Assembly (NCBI GenBank): GCA_036365515.1
Contig: CM070874.1
Coordinates: 210,670,297 to 210,734,296, forward strand
From: Torymus aiolomorphi
Lineage: Eukaryota > Arthropoda > Insecta > Hymenoptera > Torymidae
Reading direction: 5' to 3'
DNA length: 64,000 bases
Below are positions 10,606 to 22,412 of the stretch, one piece after another. Numbering within the stretch: the first letter of the stretch is position 1; each line of letters starts with the position of its first letter. A program made the position numbers and the translations under genes. Below the pieces are notes generated by a model. It saw only the letters and a list, made by a program, of their open reading frames with translations. It did no database searches and was not told where the DNA came from.

Positions 10606-12440
10606 TTATGTAGGAAAAATATAAGATATCAAAAATATGCTAAAAAGGCTAAAATTGCTAAAAATGGCATCTTGACCCTCTATAGATTAAAAATTCATGC
10701 ATACAAATATTTTTTTTCATAATTCTTATAATATTAGATATAACCATAGATTAAAATGTATAATTATCTACTAATTTTTTTCCCGGTACTCCAGCTACCA
10801 TATAGAAAAGTCATACCCTTACCTGTATAGTACATTAGTATTTATGACAGTCAATAAATTCAGCATTTTAAATTCAATATACTGCAGTATAAAAAGGTGA
10901 TCGGCTTTAGCGACTTAAAGATACTTTTTTACACAGTTTTTGAAGAGAGAACAATGGTTTATAACGAATCATTCTATTTTTTATTTTGGTGCATTTAGAA
11001 AATGTCAGTTGAAAACAAAGTTTTCGCAACAGCATTATAAAATGTAAAGTACATATTTCATCTAATAATCAGAGCAAATCTTTCAAATTCGACTCATTTT
11101 ATTTGTTTTTATTTCCACAATAAGCAACAAATTTTTTTAATTTATCTAAGATACGCTACGACTCCACAAGTCAATAAATGAGTTCCTCTTATTTATGGTG
11201 AAAAAAAGTTCAGAAATTTTAACCTTTAGATACAACGATATGAAATAAAGCACATCCATGGACCATGAAAGAAATCAAGTTTTTATGTTCTTGTCATATT
11301 CTATTATAGTCTGAAAGTCTAAAATCATTCGGTCAGGTACGTAGAACTTTAAATATTTCTATGCAATTTAAAAGTTCCCAATAAATTTTCTGATTTTCCA
11401 TAATTTTCCGTCACATTAATCATTATATCTTTTCAAAAATACTTAATATGGTCAAAAAACATGGAGTATTTTTTCTGAGCCATCCAAAAACATTTGATGA
11501 CTTGGTGATTAAAAAATATATTGTTGTTTGGACGATATCTAGAAATTCTACAAAAGTGGAAAGTTTGTGAGATTTCCTCATATCTCTGTTCAGACCGCCT
11601 GTGGTCGATCGCGCGTTGCGAGAGGGGCGCGCCTAGATCCCTCCAGATCCGCCAGAGTGAGTTGAAGCTGCGCTCCTGGTGATGGTGAGCGCGTACTTTC
11701 TTACGTATTTGCGAGGTAAATAATAACTCTCAATTGCGTGGCGCGCTATTTTGGAGCGCAATTGCATGTGCTCGTGTGAGAAGCGTCAATGGCATAATAA
11801 GAGTTAATAAAGCGTTTAGTCTTGTTTAAATATAAATTGAGAGTGTACTTTACGAAAAATCCTTCTCCTCACACATATCCTATGCGCACAGGCGACGGCT
11901 ATACCACCGTTCCCGTGGCAGGAGGAACTTCGGTCTCCGGGGCGGACTAAAATAAATAAATTGTGGCGTTTGTACTGGCATAGAAAAGTACAAAGTTACA
12001 GTTCATAAATAAATTATTATTTTACTAGTATTTAACATTTAATTGATATTTTAAAATACTGTATTTTTTATAAAATTTCCACTGTGCCGAAGAGAAAAAC
12101 AAAAATTTGTGAATGGAGCATACTTGTGATTTTGATAAAATATCGATAATGCTGAGCAGACCGTTATAATCGGTCTCATCTTGCATGAAAAATTGACGAA
12201 TGTGATATGACCCCAATAGTTAAGGCATTTTCAAAGTCGAATACGTTGATCAATCGCCACCGTCACGTTTGGCTTTCACAAATTAATTTGAATTGAGTAT
12301 AGTCAAATATTAACTATGTGTATCAATTTCGCAGCTTTGCGATACTGTACCATTTGTCAATCTTGTACATTAACGTAGCTAAATTATACTCCTTATTTTA
12401 ATAAAATTATTTTAATAAAATTAATTTTATTACCTACTGC
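10606..12440. other. AT-rich non-coding stretch with a GC-rich patch
   Basis: No recognisable gene. 11590-11770 and 11880-11950 are GC/CpG-rich (GCGCGCC, TTCCCGTGGCAGGAGG) within otherwise AT-rich DNA. This patch resembles an LTR or a 5' UTR remnant, but I found no matching second copy in the window. The rest is low-complexity A/T sequence. Confidence 0.4.
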
Positions 12441-12479
12441 TTGACGAACCGAAGTGTAGGAACATTCCATGACATAGCC

Positions 12480-13110
12480 TACATTACAACTAGATGCCCC
12501 ATTGGATGCCTTACGACACGTAGACGTAAAAAACTACGAAGCGCACAACCTAGACCCCATCATCGGCCACCCCGAACACTTTCACCACCATTGGATGCGC
12601 CAAGACACCTAGAGGTAAAAAACTATGAAGCGCTCCACTTAGACTCCATCATCGGCCACACTGAACACCTAGACCCCCATAGGATGCGCTACGACACCCC
12701 GACGTAAAAAACTATGGAATGCACCACAAAGATTAGATCATCGGTTACCCCGAACACCTAGACCCACATTGGTTGTGCTACGATACCTACACGTAAAAAA
12801 CTACAAAGCGCACAACATAGACCCCATCATCGGCCACCCCGAAAACTTAGACCACCCATTGGATGCGCTACGACGCCTAGACGTAAAAAACTACGAAGCG
12901 CACAACCTAGACTCCATCATTGGCGACCCCGAACACATAGACTCCCCATTGGATGCGCTAGGACATCTAGACGTAAAAAACTATGAAGCGCACCGCCTAG
13001 ACTCCATCATCGGTCACCCCGAACACCTAGATCCCCCATAGGATGAGCTACGATACATAGACGTTAATAACTATGGAGCGCACCACCTAGACTCCATCAT
13101 CGCCACCCCC
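12480..13110 (+). repeat. 90-bp tandem array F, plus orientation
   Basis: About seven units of 90 bp, each carrying GGATGCGCTACGACACC, TAGACGTAAAAAACTA and CCATCATCGGCCACCCCGAA. Because 90 is divisible by three, frames stay open through several units; one frame reads a 30-residue repeat containing LDVKNYEAH and DSIIGHPEHLD, another an Arg/Pro-rich repeat. The inverse array at 23030-24205 has the same unit. No start, splice or known domain supports translation. Confidence 0.88.
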
Positions 13111-13227
13111 AAGCTTACAACGGGCTGTTACACCAAACATTGTTGTGCGCCGATGAATGCGACAAGACACTTGGATGATATTCAATCGTTGCTAGTCGCT
13201 GCGCCGAGCCGTCGGTCACCGCGCCTT
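13111..13227. repeat. Left inverted-repeat arm, outer part
   Basis: Sequence from AAGCTTACAACGGGCTGTTACA to GTCACCGCGCC is the reverse complement, with substitutions, of about 22905-23020. It connects array F to the inner arm. Confidence 0.75.
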
Positions 13228-13924
13228 AAGCGACGGCGTGGGAGAGAGAGAGAGAGAGAGAGACTTCAAGATTACGCGATTTCCTCATCGCTTAGCGAAA
13301 GACGGTGCCATCGAGTACGAGCCGTACTCACGCCGTCGTGTACCACGTGTGAGAACGCAGCGCTTGCCGGTGTATAGCCGCAGGAGGCTGACAACGTCTG
13401 TAATATTGTTCTTATTTTACCGGCAATAAAAGCCAAATTTAATCGGATGCACGAAAGTTTTTCCCTTCCAGCAAGTGGTCGGCGGTGCGCATACCGCCGC
13501 CTTCGCGGTACGTTGGGCGACGAAACGCGCGTGCAGTAAGAGTGGCCGAGAAGATATGCTATTAACAGCAGTTAAATAATGCAAAGAAGGATAATTTACG
13601 AAAGAAAAAGCTTTACGTTATATTTTAATTCGTGCCCTTTTCCAAACATGACAAAAAAATTAAAAAAAATAGCAATAAACAGCCGTTCGACAAATTAGTG
13701 CCAGACTTTATTTTTTCACATGGGAGGATTCTTCTTTTCGCTTATAATTATTATGCATAATAATAATAAGCGAATAATAATAATACTCATTAATAGAATA
13801 ACAATTGTATGCAATATATATAACAAATTTAATGTAATAACACCGAAAGCGATCACGAAAATTTTTAGTATCTTTATTTAAATTATTATGACATATCTTT
13901 CTTTTCGCTAATTATCCATCTTCA
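13228..13924. other. Segment present only in the left arm
   Basis: About 700 bp that separates the two parts of the left arm and is absent from the right arm near 22900, so it is either an insertion on the left or a loss on the right. It starts with a GA microsatellite (13242-13263) and a CpG-rich part to about 13560 that includes GGCAATAAAAGCC (a possible polyadenylation signal), then turns AT-rich. No target duplication was recognised. It could be a solo LTR; evidence is weak. Confidence 0.4.
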
Positions 13925-14380
13925 ATTCCCAAGAAAACACAGAACGAACATATTGGCGACATCTCTAAGCGACGAACATAAGGTCGTTATGTAAACAGAG
14001 CAAGTAACCTCTTCCTTTTGACGCGGCGAGAAATTACTACCGAACGTTTGAAGCCTTACCCACATTTCTTTCCATTTGCATCGCAAGATTAATGATTTTG
14101 TACATTTATTTATAAGTAACGCATTTACCGAATTTATACGAAAAACCCTACTCTTTTTTTCTGTTCTTTCCGAAAATGCATAAGTAAAGTTCGAAAAAAA
14201 GTTTTTCCGTGAAAAAAATTTCATAACTTTGTTCATACTAATCCTATCGCAGAATAGATACGACCAATCGATAGATTAGCTCAAAAAACTTAAAATGCCG
14301 CCTGTCCGGTATCGATATTTCAATTCAATCATTAATTACAATGTTTTAAAAGTGGTGCGTTGGTGGATTATCACTCGGTA
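13925..14380 (-). repeat. Left inverted-repeat arm, inner part
   Basis: Inverted copy of 22415-22900. On the minus strand it holds a 104-codon open frame (13922-14236) whose peptide matches the 138-codon frame at 22504-22920 over segments such as NKCTKSLI, KEMW.RLQTFG and KEEVTCSVYIT. A 4-base length difference upstream breaks the shared frame. I do not recognise the peptide. The arm ends at TCACTCGGTA, where the palindromic transposon is inserted. Confidence 0.75.
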
Positions 14381-15425
14381 CTGGGTACAGGTTAAATTTA
14401 TAGAAGCAAAGTACGTATGGTTATCTTGTGCATTGTTTAAGATGAATCTTTGAGTATTTTAAATAAAACCAATAGTTACAACGTTATTTTTCGTACAAAA
14501 TGCTTATAAATTCGTATAAAATTAAGATGTTAATTATAATTAAGATTTACCCAAAGAATAAAGGTGCGCCTTCGCACCGCTCGCTCGTCCGTCACTTCGT
14601 TCTCTATAACTCGCCAAGCAGGGCGCTGCCGCGCCCTTTAATTTATTTCACTTGAATACACTTACGGTTACTTGTGTATTTATAAGTCGATTTCAATACA
14701 TTTTTTTGTTTGATATGCTTTATTTTATTTGACTATTGAGTATAGTGATTTTTGGAGATCTAAATTTTCAAAATGAAAATAATTAAGTATTAGAAAAATC
14801 TTTATAAAAAGATTTGGAGGTAGCAAAGGACGCATAAGCACGAATGCCTTGCCCCCCCCCCATTTTTAAATGACACATGAAATCGAGAAATTACGGAATA
14901 GTTGAATATTAGTTTTTTGTGATTGAAAAGCTATATTTTCGGCCTTATCTGGCAAAAATTAGTAGATTACGCAACTACGGAGGTAAATAGTTCGCTAAAA
15001 TAGGTGTAAATTGACACTCGAGCCGAAGGTGAGGACATATTTAACTATTCTGTAATTTCTCGATTTCATGTATTATTTAAAATCGGGGTGGGGGGGCAAG
15101 GCAATCGTTCTTATGCGTCCTTTGCCACCTTCAAATCTTTTATAAAGATTTTTCTAATACTTAATTATATTCATTTTGAAAATTTATCTCTCCAATAATC
15201 AAATAAAACAAAGCATGTCAAACAAAAAAATGTATTGAAATCGATTTTATAAATACACAAGTAACCGTAAGTGTATTTAAGTGAAACAAATAAATCACTA
15301 TAAATATTTTGTACAAAACATGAAGTTGTAACCTCTGGTTTATTTAAAATACTCAAAAATTCATTTTAAACAATGCACAAGATAACCATACGTACTTAGC
15401 TTCTATAAATTTAACCTGTACCCAG
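14381..15425. mobile_element. Palindromic (foldback/MITE-like) DNA transposon, TA target
   Basis: Left end CTGGGTACAGGTTAAATTTA and right end its reverse complement, ending CCTGTACCCAG. Arms pair along most of their length to a loop at about 14905-15030; matched blocks include the C10 run near 14852 and the G7 run near 15090. TA dinucleotides flank both ends (14379-14380, 15426-15427), as for Tc1/mariner-type insertions. There is no transposase, so it is non-autonomous. The left arm carries about 100 extra bases containing two GC-rich hairpins (14563-14636). Family assignment is inference. Confidence 0.75.
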
Positions 15426-15427
15426 TA

Positions 15428-16260
15428 GTTGAACACACATAAAGTGATCAAATTAATTAAAATGCTATCGCAAGTCTCTTTTATGTATGATATGGTATGA
15501 CAAACTGTGTACTATTTATAAGAATGCAATGAATAGTGTTAGTCTTCGTAAGTGTTTATCAATTTGTGTACTTTTTCGTCCAAGCCTCGCGAGTAGTGCT
15601 ACTCTTCGTCCGAGCCCCGCATGTTTTTTCGTTTCATTTTTTTCGTCTGAACACATCGAGTTGTGCTATTTTTCGGAACGGCCTATATTGTGCTTTTCTT
15701 CGTACGAGGCGTCGATATTTATTATTAATATATTATAGTTCAATTTACAATAAAACATAGTTAAGGCAATAATATTCAGTGTTACTATCCAATATAGTTA
15801 ACAGTACTAATGCCTTTTTTCTCAATGTAAAGTAATACACATAATAGATCTGATAGACCCTTCGCTTTGCCTAACAATCATATTATGAAAAGCTTCCTCT
15901 TTGAGAAAGTAGTATTTTATAATAAAACTAGGCTACATGAGAACAAGGGCTACATGCCCTTGTTTGATCACCAATGATTTGCCATAACTTCCCGATCGGA
16001 ATATGAATAGGGTCTTTCCTATGTAAAGGTAAGGGCCTGAGTAGCCTTGCCGCTGGCATCCCTAGCAAGCAGCGTAACGGGGCGCAGATAATAGGACTCT
16101 AGCATGGTCTGATAGGGCCTTAACTTTGCTTGAGTCGCAAATATCATTCAAACCTTTTGAATCTGCACTGAGAATTTTTGCATATTAAAGAAATTTTCCA
16201 TGTAAATTAGTACACAGCTTAAGTCTACGCCTAGAAAATGTACACTATCAAATTTATACT
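15428..16260. other. Spacer with degenerate repeat similarity to 28040-28370
   Basis: 15540-15740 has a run of short phrases (GTGCTA, CTTCGTC, TTTTTCGGAACGGCC) resembling 28250-28370, probably a decayed dispersed repeat. 15940-16160 has small inverted repeats, including one around GGGCTACATGCCC. No gene is recognised. Confidence 0.35.
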
Positions 16261-16264
16261 TTAT

Positions 16265-16500
16265 CCTTATTAATATGTATAAATTCTACACGTATAAGTA
16301 TGTGTATATATACTCTACACGTATAAATTATCCTCGTATAAATGCGTATATACCCTACACGTGTCAATTATCCTCGTATAAATGCGTATATACTCTACAC
16401 GTGTCAATTATCCACGTATAAATGCGTATATACTCTACACGTATAAATTTTACACGTATAAATACGTATATACTCTACACGTATAAATTCTACACATGAT
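16265..16500. repeat. 40-bp minisatellite
   Basis: Unit of TACACGT, CAATTATCCTCGTATAA and ATGCGTATATACTC phrases. The phrase TCCTCGTATA or a close variant recurs at 16331, 16371, 16411 and 16451, giving an exact 40-bp period. The last units drift and inverted phrases (GTGTAGA) follow to about 16630. Confidence 0.85.
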
Positions 16501-16649
16501 GTAGATTTGAATCGTGTAGAGTATCACTGTGTAGACTTTATTTGTGTATATTTTCTAATAATTTTAACTGTGTAGGGTTTATCAGTGTTATAATACAACT
16601 GTGTAGACGCTATGTGTAGATATGAAATGTGCCCAATATCACTAGTATC

Positions 16650-17090
16650 AAAAATATGGTAATATATAGTAATATATATGGGATCCTGATGGATCCTGAT
16701 GGGATACAGATAAAAAATAGTTATACTCGATTATATATAAATTATATATAATTATATATAATATACTATTATAAATATATATATTTATAATAATATATAC
16801 TTATATTATATGAGTATATATTATCATATATAGACAGATAAAACCGTATACAAATATGCGCGATTGTAATATCTAAATTTTTTCATCTATATATTAATTA
16901 TATATAATTTATATATAATCATAGATAGTTATAAATTGAATTTAACCTTATATACGGATATATAATCATATATACTTATATTATATGAGTATATATTATC
17001 ATATATAGACAGATCAAACCATATACAAATGCGCGATTGTAAGATCTAAATTTTTTCATCTATATTAATTATATATAATAATATCTAAAT
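16650..17090. repeat. AT-rich low-complexity block with a 105-bp direct duplication
   Basis: TA-rich sequence in which 16796-16900 recurs at about 16972-17075 (ATGAGTATATATTATCATAT, ATATAGACAGAT, GCGCGATTGTAA, CTAAATTTTTTCATCTAT). The rest is TATATA low complexity. Confidence 0.75.
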
Positions 17091-17579
17091 TTTTTTTTCT
17101 TGGAAGCCACATTTTATGAAAAAAGAGAGGATTTTTACATTTATGAATAACACATTGTTTAGCAGAATTATACTCTCTAAATGTAAAATAGTGAAACAGT
17201 CACTATTTCAGAGTGATAAGATGGGGACTACCGAACTAGTGAATATGTACTCCAAAATAGTGGGCATCCACATTATATATATCCACTGTATATTAACTTT
17301 TTTAAAGAGTGAAATTTCACTATTCACTAGTCTAGTTTTGCACTGATGGTTTATTATATATGCACCATTTAAACCTACACTTATTAATTTTACACTGCGT
17401 AGTAATTATGCCTCTGTATAAATAATTCGTAATAATTTGGTCTAAAATAATTTGTGTAAGTTATTGTGAATAATTGAATACTGTCGAAGTTTCTATGTGT
17501 TAAACTTTGTATAAAACTTGTACGTGCAGTTAACTTGTACGTTAATTAATAATAACAAACAACTTCGTCGCTGAAAGTT
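17091..17579. other. Non-coding stretch with inverted phrases
   Basis: 17116-17346 is open for 76 codons but shows no domain. It holds inverted phrases (AATAGTGA/TCACTATT near 17190 and ACTAGTGAATA/TATTCACTAGT near 17237 and 17320), suggesting a decayed transposon rather than a gene. Confidence 0.3.
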
Positions 17580-17828
17580 TTTCGTTGGCAGAGAGTTTGT
17601 TATCGTATTATAATTGTGAAGATGGTCGCGCGAACTCGACTGCGTCAAGCAACGGTAGCATTTGTTCAGCAGCAGCTCGAATCGGCTCAAACGCGGAAGG
17701 GATCATTCAATTCGGCTCTTCATTTCTCTATCAGATTTCTCTATCATATTTACTTATCGCTCACTCAGTGTAAATAGTTTAAAGCGGCGGAGAAGGGATC
17801 GTTGACGTTCACGATCATGGCTAATCGG
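17580..17828 (+). CDS. Possible first exon of a host gene, ends at a splice donor
   Basis: A moderately GC-rich segment in an AT-rich setting. It ends with an ATG at 17817-17819 followed by three codons (M-A-N-R) and then a consensus splice donor GTAAGT at 17829-17834. The preceding sequence looks like a 5' UTR, with phrases such as CGGCGGAGAAGGG. No acceptor or second exon could be placed in the window, where the following 1 kb is AT-rich and repetitive. It could equally be a chance match or a retro-derived fragment. The start of the exon is approximate. Confidence 0.3.
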
Positions 17829-18029
17829 GTAAGTTTTGCTACTTATGTATCAGAATATAGTAATTACGGAGTAGTGTACTGAGAAAAAGGCGTTAGTACT
17901 ATTAACTATATTGCACAGTAAAACTGAGTATTATTGCCTTAACAATGCTTTTTTTTGTAAAATGAACAATAATATGTTAATAATTTAATACTATTTTGTA
18001 TTTTTTGTAGATGATTATGCTATCTGGTA

Positions 18030-18700
18030 TACGTAACCACTCCACACTGTTAAAAGTTTCATTAAATTTAAGTTACAAAAGTACATTAAAATTAATGCAT
18101 TTATCAATGAAAAATATATTTGTGTACATTTGTTAAAACTTTAATGCAAAATACATTAAATTTAATTAAATATTCATGACTTTTCATTACATATACATGA
18201 AATTTCAAAACTGTATATTATTTAAAAAATAATGCACTTTAGCTTGATATTTAAGTTACACGTACATGGAATATATTGTATATTTCTATAACATTTATTG
18301 TAAATGTTAATGAAATTTAATGATACGCACATTAAATTCAATACCAGAGTCTAAAAATTTTGGTTACAAATACCATTATTTTCATTTGGTAATTTCACGT
18401 AAAAGTAATACACGTTTCATCAAATTTACATTACTTTTACATTAAAATTTAGGATTTTCGCTTCAAACTTTACAGTATAAGTAATGTACATTACATTAAC
18501 TTATGGTTACGAAATCTATTATTTTAATTCCGTAATTTTGCGTTAAAGTAATACATGTTTCATTGAATTTACGTTTACTTTTACGTTAAAATTTGTGACT
18601 TTCGCACCGAACTTTGCAGCCTAAATAATACATATTGCATTAAATTATAGTTACAAAGTCCCGAAATATTAAATTATAGCATGAGATTTAATGTGCATTT
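18030..18700. repeat. Degenerate tandem repeats rich in ACATTAAATTTA
   Basis: Many close variants of ACATTAAATTTA and GTTACA. Two longer units are clear: about 18362-18525 and about 18526-18680 share AATTTC/TTGCGT...AAAGTAATACA, GTTTCAT, TTTTACRTTAAAATTT and TTTCGC phrases. No coding signal. Confidence 0.65.
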
Positions 18701-18899
18701 TGATGTATATTTTGTGAATAGTCAGTTAAGCTTAATTAGTAAAATGTTGTTCAAGATATCATTGGACTATAATAAAAATTAGTACCTTCAACAAAATAGT
18801 TGTAAAAAACATAAAAATAGATTTTTCTTCTTATTCTAAAAAAAAAGGTATAAGAACACAATAAGAGATTTTACATCGTGTATAGTAACAAAAAATAAA

Positions 18900-19350
18900 T
18901 TCATTTGCTCATTTGGTCGAACGGCGACCGTCAGGCCGCTCGAGAATTGTTGGGCTGGTCGGTGAAATAAACAGTTCCGAGAAGCCGCTATGCCGCTTAC
19001 CCAGCGAGGAAACTAGTTCTGTTTTATCCCGCGGGCGCAGCGAGAGGCGGGAGCGAGCGCGAAACGCTCTCATTCGTTGCAGCCGAATCTAGGCGATCGC
19101 ACGCTCGTTTGTATCCACATCTATCGCAGAAACGTCGAATCGTGTACGCGCAGTGGCGGAGTGTACCTTTATAAAAATTGTTACCCTATTGTTATTGTTC
19201 GTCTCGAAATTTCGACAGGCTATCTCTCGGGCAGAGCAGTACTGTCATTCGTTATCGAGTGCACGCCATCGTGCGCGTTTGTGTATAAAAGTTGGTATTT
19301 TCTGACAAAACACGATCGTTTACGTGGAGCACCTTTATGACAACAGTGTC
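18900..19350. promoter_or_regulatory. CpG-rich island, possible promoter
   Basis: GC/CpG-rich sequence rising sharply from AT-rich flanks, with GGGCGCAGCGAGAGGCGGGA and a perfect arthropod initiator match TCATTC at 19070-19075. TATAAAAG is at 19284-19291 but no initiator lies at the right distance. Transcription start is not defined; it may be a retroelement remnant. Confidence 0.3.
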
Positions 19351-19749
19351 GACAGTTATTTTTATCTCCATAATTAATACATTGTACACATAAGTTTTTC
19401 GGTAATATTTTGTGCACAAAAACTTTGTTACTCGAACTTTGTCTCATCGACCGATATTCCTTATTTTGACTGACTGACAATCCGCCATTTTATCAAGTCT
19501 CTTCATCTTTATGCAGTTTTTGTGAAGTGGTGTAAGTTGGAGTGACTGACAAATAATCATAGTAGCTCAAACTTGCTTATATGCAACTTACAAGAACATG
19601 TTAAGAAGGAAATTAAACCCATCGCTTTTTTGAAGTTCAATGTAAGTATCAAAACTAATGAGATTAAATACAACACTGCATCTATGAATACTGATGAATA
19701 CTAATCTAAATAACATTTTTTACCATAGTAATTACATCAAATAGCGTTG

Positions 19750-20115
19750 ATGTCTTAGAAAACGATTTCACTTACGTGGTTATTCCGGGAATAAACAAAA
19801 ATTTTAGTGGAGTTACGTGGGGTTTCCGGTAGTTATTATAAAAAATGTGGAATTACGTGGTTTTTCCGGGAGTTTTTCTAAAAAAAAAAAAGTGGAATTA
19901 CATGGGTTTTCGGAAATTAGTCTACAAAAAAGTGGAGTTACGTGGTTTTTCCGGGAGTTATTCTTTAAAAAAAGTGGAGTTACGTGGTTTTTCCGGGAAT
20001 TATTCTAAAAAAAAGTGGACTTACGTGGTTTTTCCGGGAATTATTCTTAAAAAATGGAGATACGTAGTTATTCCGGGAAAATGTTGAAAAAAATGGAGAT
20101 ACGTGGTTTTTCCTT
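19750..20115. repeat. 41-45-bp minisatellite (TTACGTGGTTTTTCCGGGA)
   Basis: About nine units of GTGGAGTTACGTGG, TTTTTCCGGGA and an A-run of variable length; the A-run accounts for the length variation. A last isolated TTACGTGGTTTTTC phrase occurs near 20227. Confidence 0.88.
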
Positions 20116-20309
20116 GTGCTAATTCAAGACAACAATGCACTTTCGTAATTTCTGTCACGTCTAGATGATAGAGGACTGTTTAAAGATAAGAAATATGGCA
20201 TAAAACCGATTTTGAAAAACTCGTCCCTTACGTGGTTTTTCTGGGGAGCCATAGATATATAAATATAGATATATATAAATATATATATTTGTTCATTTTT
20301 TACGTTCGG

Positions 20310-20460
20310 ATATCTGAATATCAATATATTTCAACATCCGGATATCAATATATTCCAACATCCGGATATCAATATATTCCAACATCCGGATATCAATATA
20401 TTCCAACATCCGGATATCAATATATTCCAACATCCGGATATCGATATAATCATATATCCG
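20310..20460. repeat. 24-bp minisatellite (CATCCGGATATCAATATATT)
   Basis: Six consecutive 24-bp units containing the palindromes ATCCGGAT and GATATC. The period is a multiple of three, so a frame reads YQYIPTSG repeated; this is a by-product of the period. It is followed by CCGGATATTCGGAT-type decay. Confidence 0.9.
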
Positions 20461-20789
20461 GATATTCGGATTTATTCTTCAGGTATCCAAATATTCGAAT
20501 ATCCGAATTATCCGGATAGTCAAAAAATCCAGATAGAACTCCTAGCCCTAATGTGAATATTTTCTTGTAATAACTAGAATGAAAAATACACACTCACAGA
20601 TCATGCGAATACAATTATTTGTATATGTATTAACTTTGGTAGAACAGCATATGATAGTTACTTGTGTGTTTTTTTTTACTTTTTCCTGTTTATAGGGCCC
20701 ATACTTTTAAAAACAAAGAATTAAAAGATAATAAAAAAAATTTTAAGGACTTCATCAAATTTTTTGAGCACTGCGACTCTGAGATCCAA

Positions 20790-21300
20790 AATTTAAAAAT
20801 TTTTTTAAATATATCGCATTTCTGCGATATACCGGAAAAATATAACGCGATACATTGCAGTAATGTTACAAAGAAACATTTCATGAAATATTACTATAAT
20901 ATTTTCGCACTGTTCCTTGCCTGCCTACATTTATAAAATATTCTGGAAATATTGCATGAGAAACATGTCATGAAATATTTCAGTAATGTCTTGGTGTTCC
21001 ACGTTACATTAAAGAATTATTTTTCAATCTTTCTTCAAATGATTCTGAACTATTTCAGCAATATTCCGAAAAAATATAACTCGATACATTACAGTAATAT
21101 TTCGGAGAAACATTTCGTGAAATATTTCAGTAATAATGTCTTGATATTCCACGTTAGATCGAACTCAAGGGATGGGCAATATTCCATGTAAATATCGATA
21201 TTGTCATATCGATAATATCGAGATAATAATATCGATATTGTCATATGGATAATATCGAGATAAGAAATATCGATATTAACAATATATCGCATTTAAAATA
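20790..21300. repeat. Imperfect duplications and ATCGATATTG low-complexity
   Basis: Phrases of AAATATTTCAGTAAT, TTCCACGTTA and GAGAAACATTTC recur at about 20860, 20960 and 21100. 21185-21290 is built of ATCGATATTG/GTCATATCGATAATATCGAG units. No gene seen. Confidence 0.6.
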
Positions 21301-21640
21301 TCGAAATTCCGAATAACGACATCAAAATATCAAGATTATCCAAAAATAATAACGAAAATAAAAAAAAATACCCAAACCTCAAATAGGCAGAGTAGTCAAT
21401 ATCCATGATGAAGAAAGATTTTAGTTTCCAAAATCGAATTGCACGCGCATGCGCCACCCTATATACGTGCAGTGATGGTGCCACATTTTCGCCGGGAAGT
21501 TGAATGCGGGGCATCGAAGTTAGACGGCACCTTCGAGTCTGCGCAGTAGAGACTGTCGACAATTGGCGCTGACGCTGCGCGCCGCAGAGCGCGCGTTCAA
21601 ATGACGAGTGAATTTAAGCTGGAGTTAGGTGCTACGTACA
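21301..21640. other. Spacer with CpG-rich segment
   Basis: 21430-21620 is CpG-rich (GCGCATGCGCC, GCTGCGCGCCGCAGAGCGCGC) and borders the 93-bp satellite. GCGCATGCGC resembles an NRF-1 site. No open frame with a recognisable product. Confidence 0.35.
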
Positions 21641-21649
21641 CGTGTAATA

Positions 21650-22370
21650 AAAGGCAAAATAATTATTTAAATAATTCTTAACCCTAAGTAGGCGGGGGAT
21701 GCGTGTTCCACGCGTAGAAGGGAGCGCGTTAGACGTGCATACAAGTCAAAATAATTATTTAAATAATTCTTAACCCCAAGTAGGCGGCGGATACGAGATC
21801 CGCGCGTATACGGGAGCGCGTCAGACGTGCATACAAGGAAAAATACTTATGTAAATAATGTTTAACCCCAAGTAGGCGGAGGATGCGAGTTCCACCCGTA
21901 TACGGGAGCGCGTCAGAAGTGCATACAAGGTAAAATAATTATGTAAATAATTCTTAACACCAAGTAGGCGGGGGATGCAAGTTCCACTCATATAGGGGAG
22001 CGAGTCAGACGTACATACATGGCACAATAATTACTTAAATAATTCTTAACCCCAGGTAGGCGGGGGATTCGAGTTCCACGCGTATACGGGAGCGCGTCAG
22101 ACGTATAAACATGGTAAAATAATTATGTAAATCATTCTTCACCTCAAGTAGGCGGGCGATGCGAGTTTCACGCGTATACGGGAGTGTGTCAGTCGTGCAT
22201 ATGTGGCAAAATAATTATTTAAATAATTCTTAACCAGAAGTCAGCGGGGGGATGCGAGTTGAACGCGTATACGGGAACGAGTCAGACATACATATGCAAG
22301 GCAAAATAATTATTTAAACAATTTTTAACTCTAGGTGGGGGATGTGAGTTCTACGCGTATACGGTAGCAT
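21650..22370. repeat. 93-bp satellite array with inverted terminal piece
   Basis: About eight units of AATAATTATTTAAATAATTC, CCAAGTAGGCGGGGGATGCG, CGCGTATACGGGAGCGCG and TCAGACGTGCATA; anchors at 21655, 21748 and 22208 fit a 92-93-bp period. The last piece (22366-22412) is inverted, reading CATCCCCCACCTAC and ATTATTTAAATAATTATTTTGC. Confidence 0.9.
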
Positions 22371-22412
22371 CCCCCACCTACTAGGGGATGAGGATTATTT
22401 AAATAATTATTT

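Noticed and set aside
11590..11960. Solo LTR with primer-binding site near TGGCAGGAGGAAC
   Set aside because: No terminal TG...CA pair, target duplication or second copy could be defined.
20232..20519. YQYIPTSG repeat protein
   Set aside because: A direct consequence of the 24-bp minisatellite; ends in unrelated low-complexity sequence.
21301..21562. 89-codon minus-strand frame
   Set aside because: Spans a repeat edge and a CpG-rich spacer, with no domain or conservation in the window.
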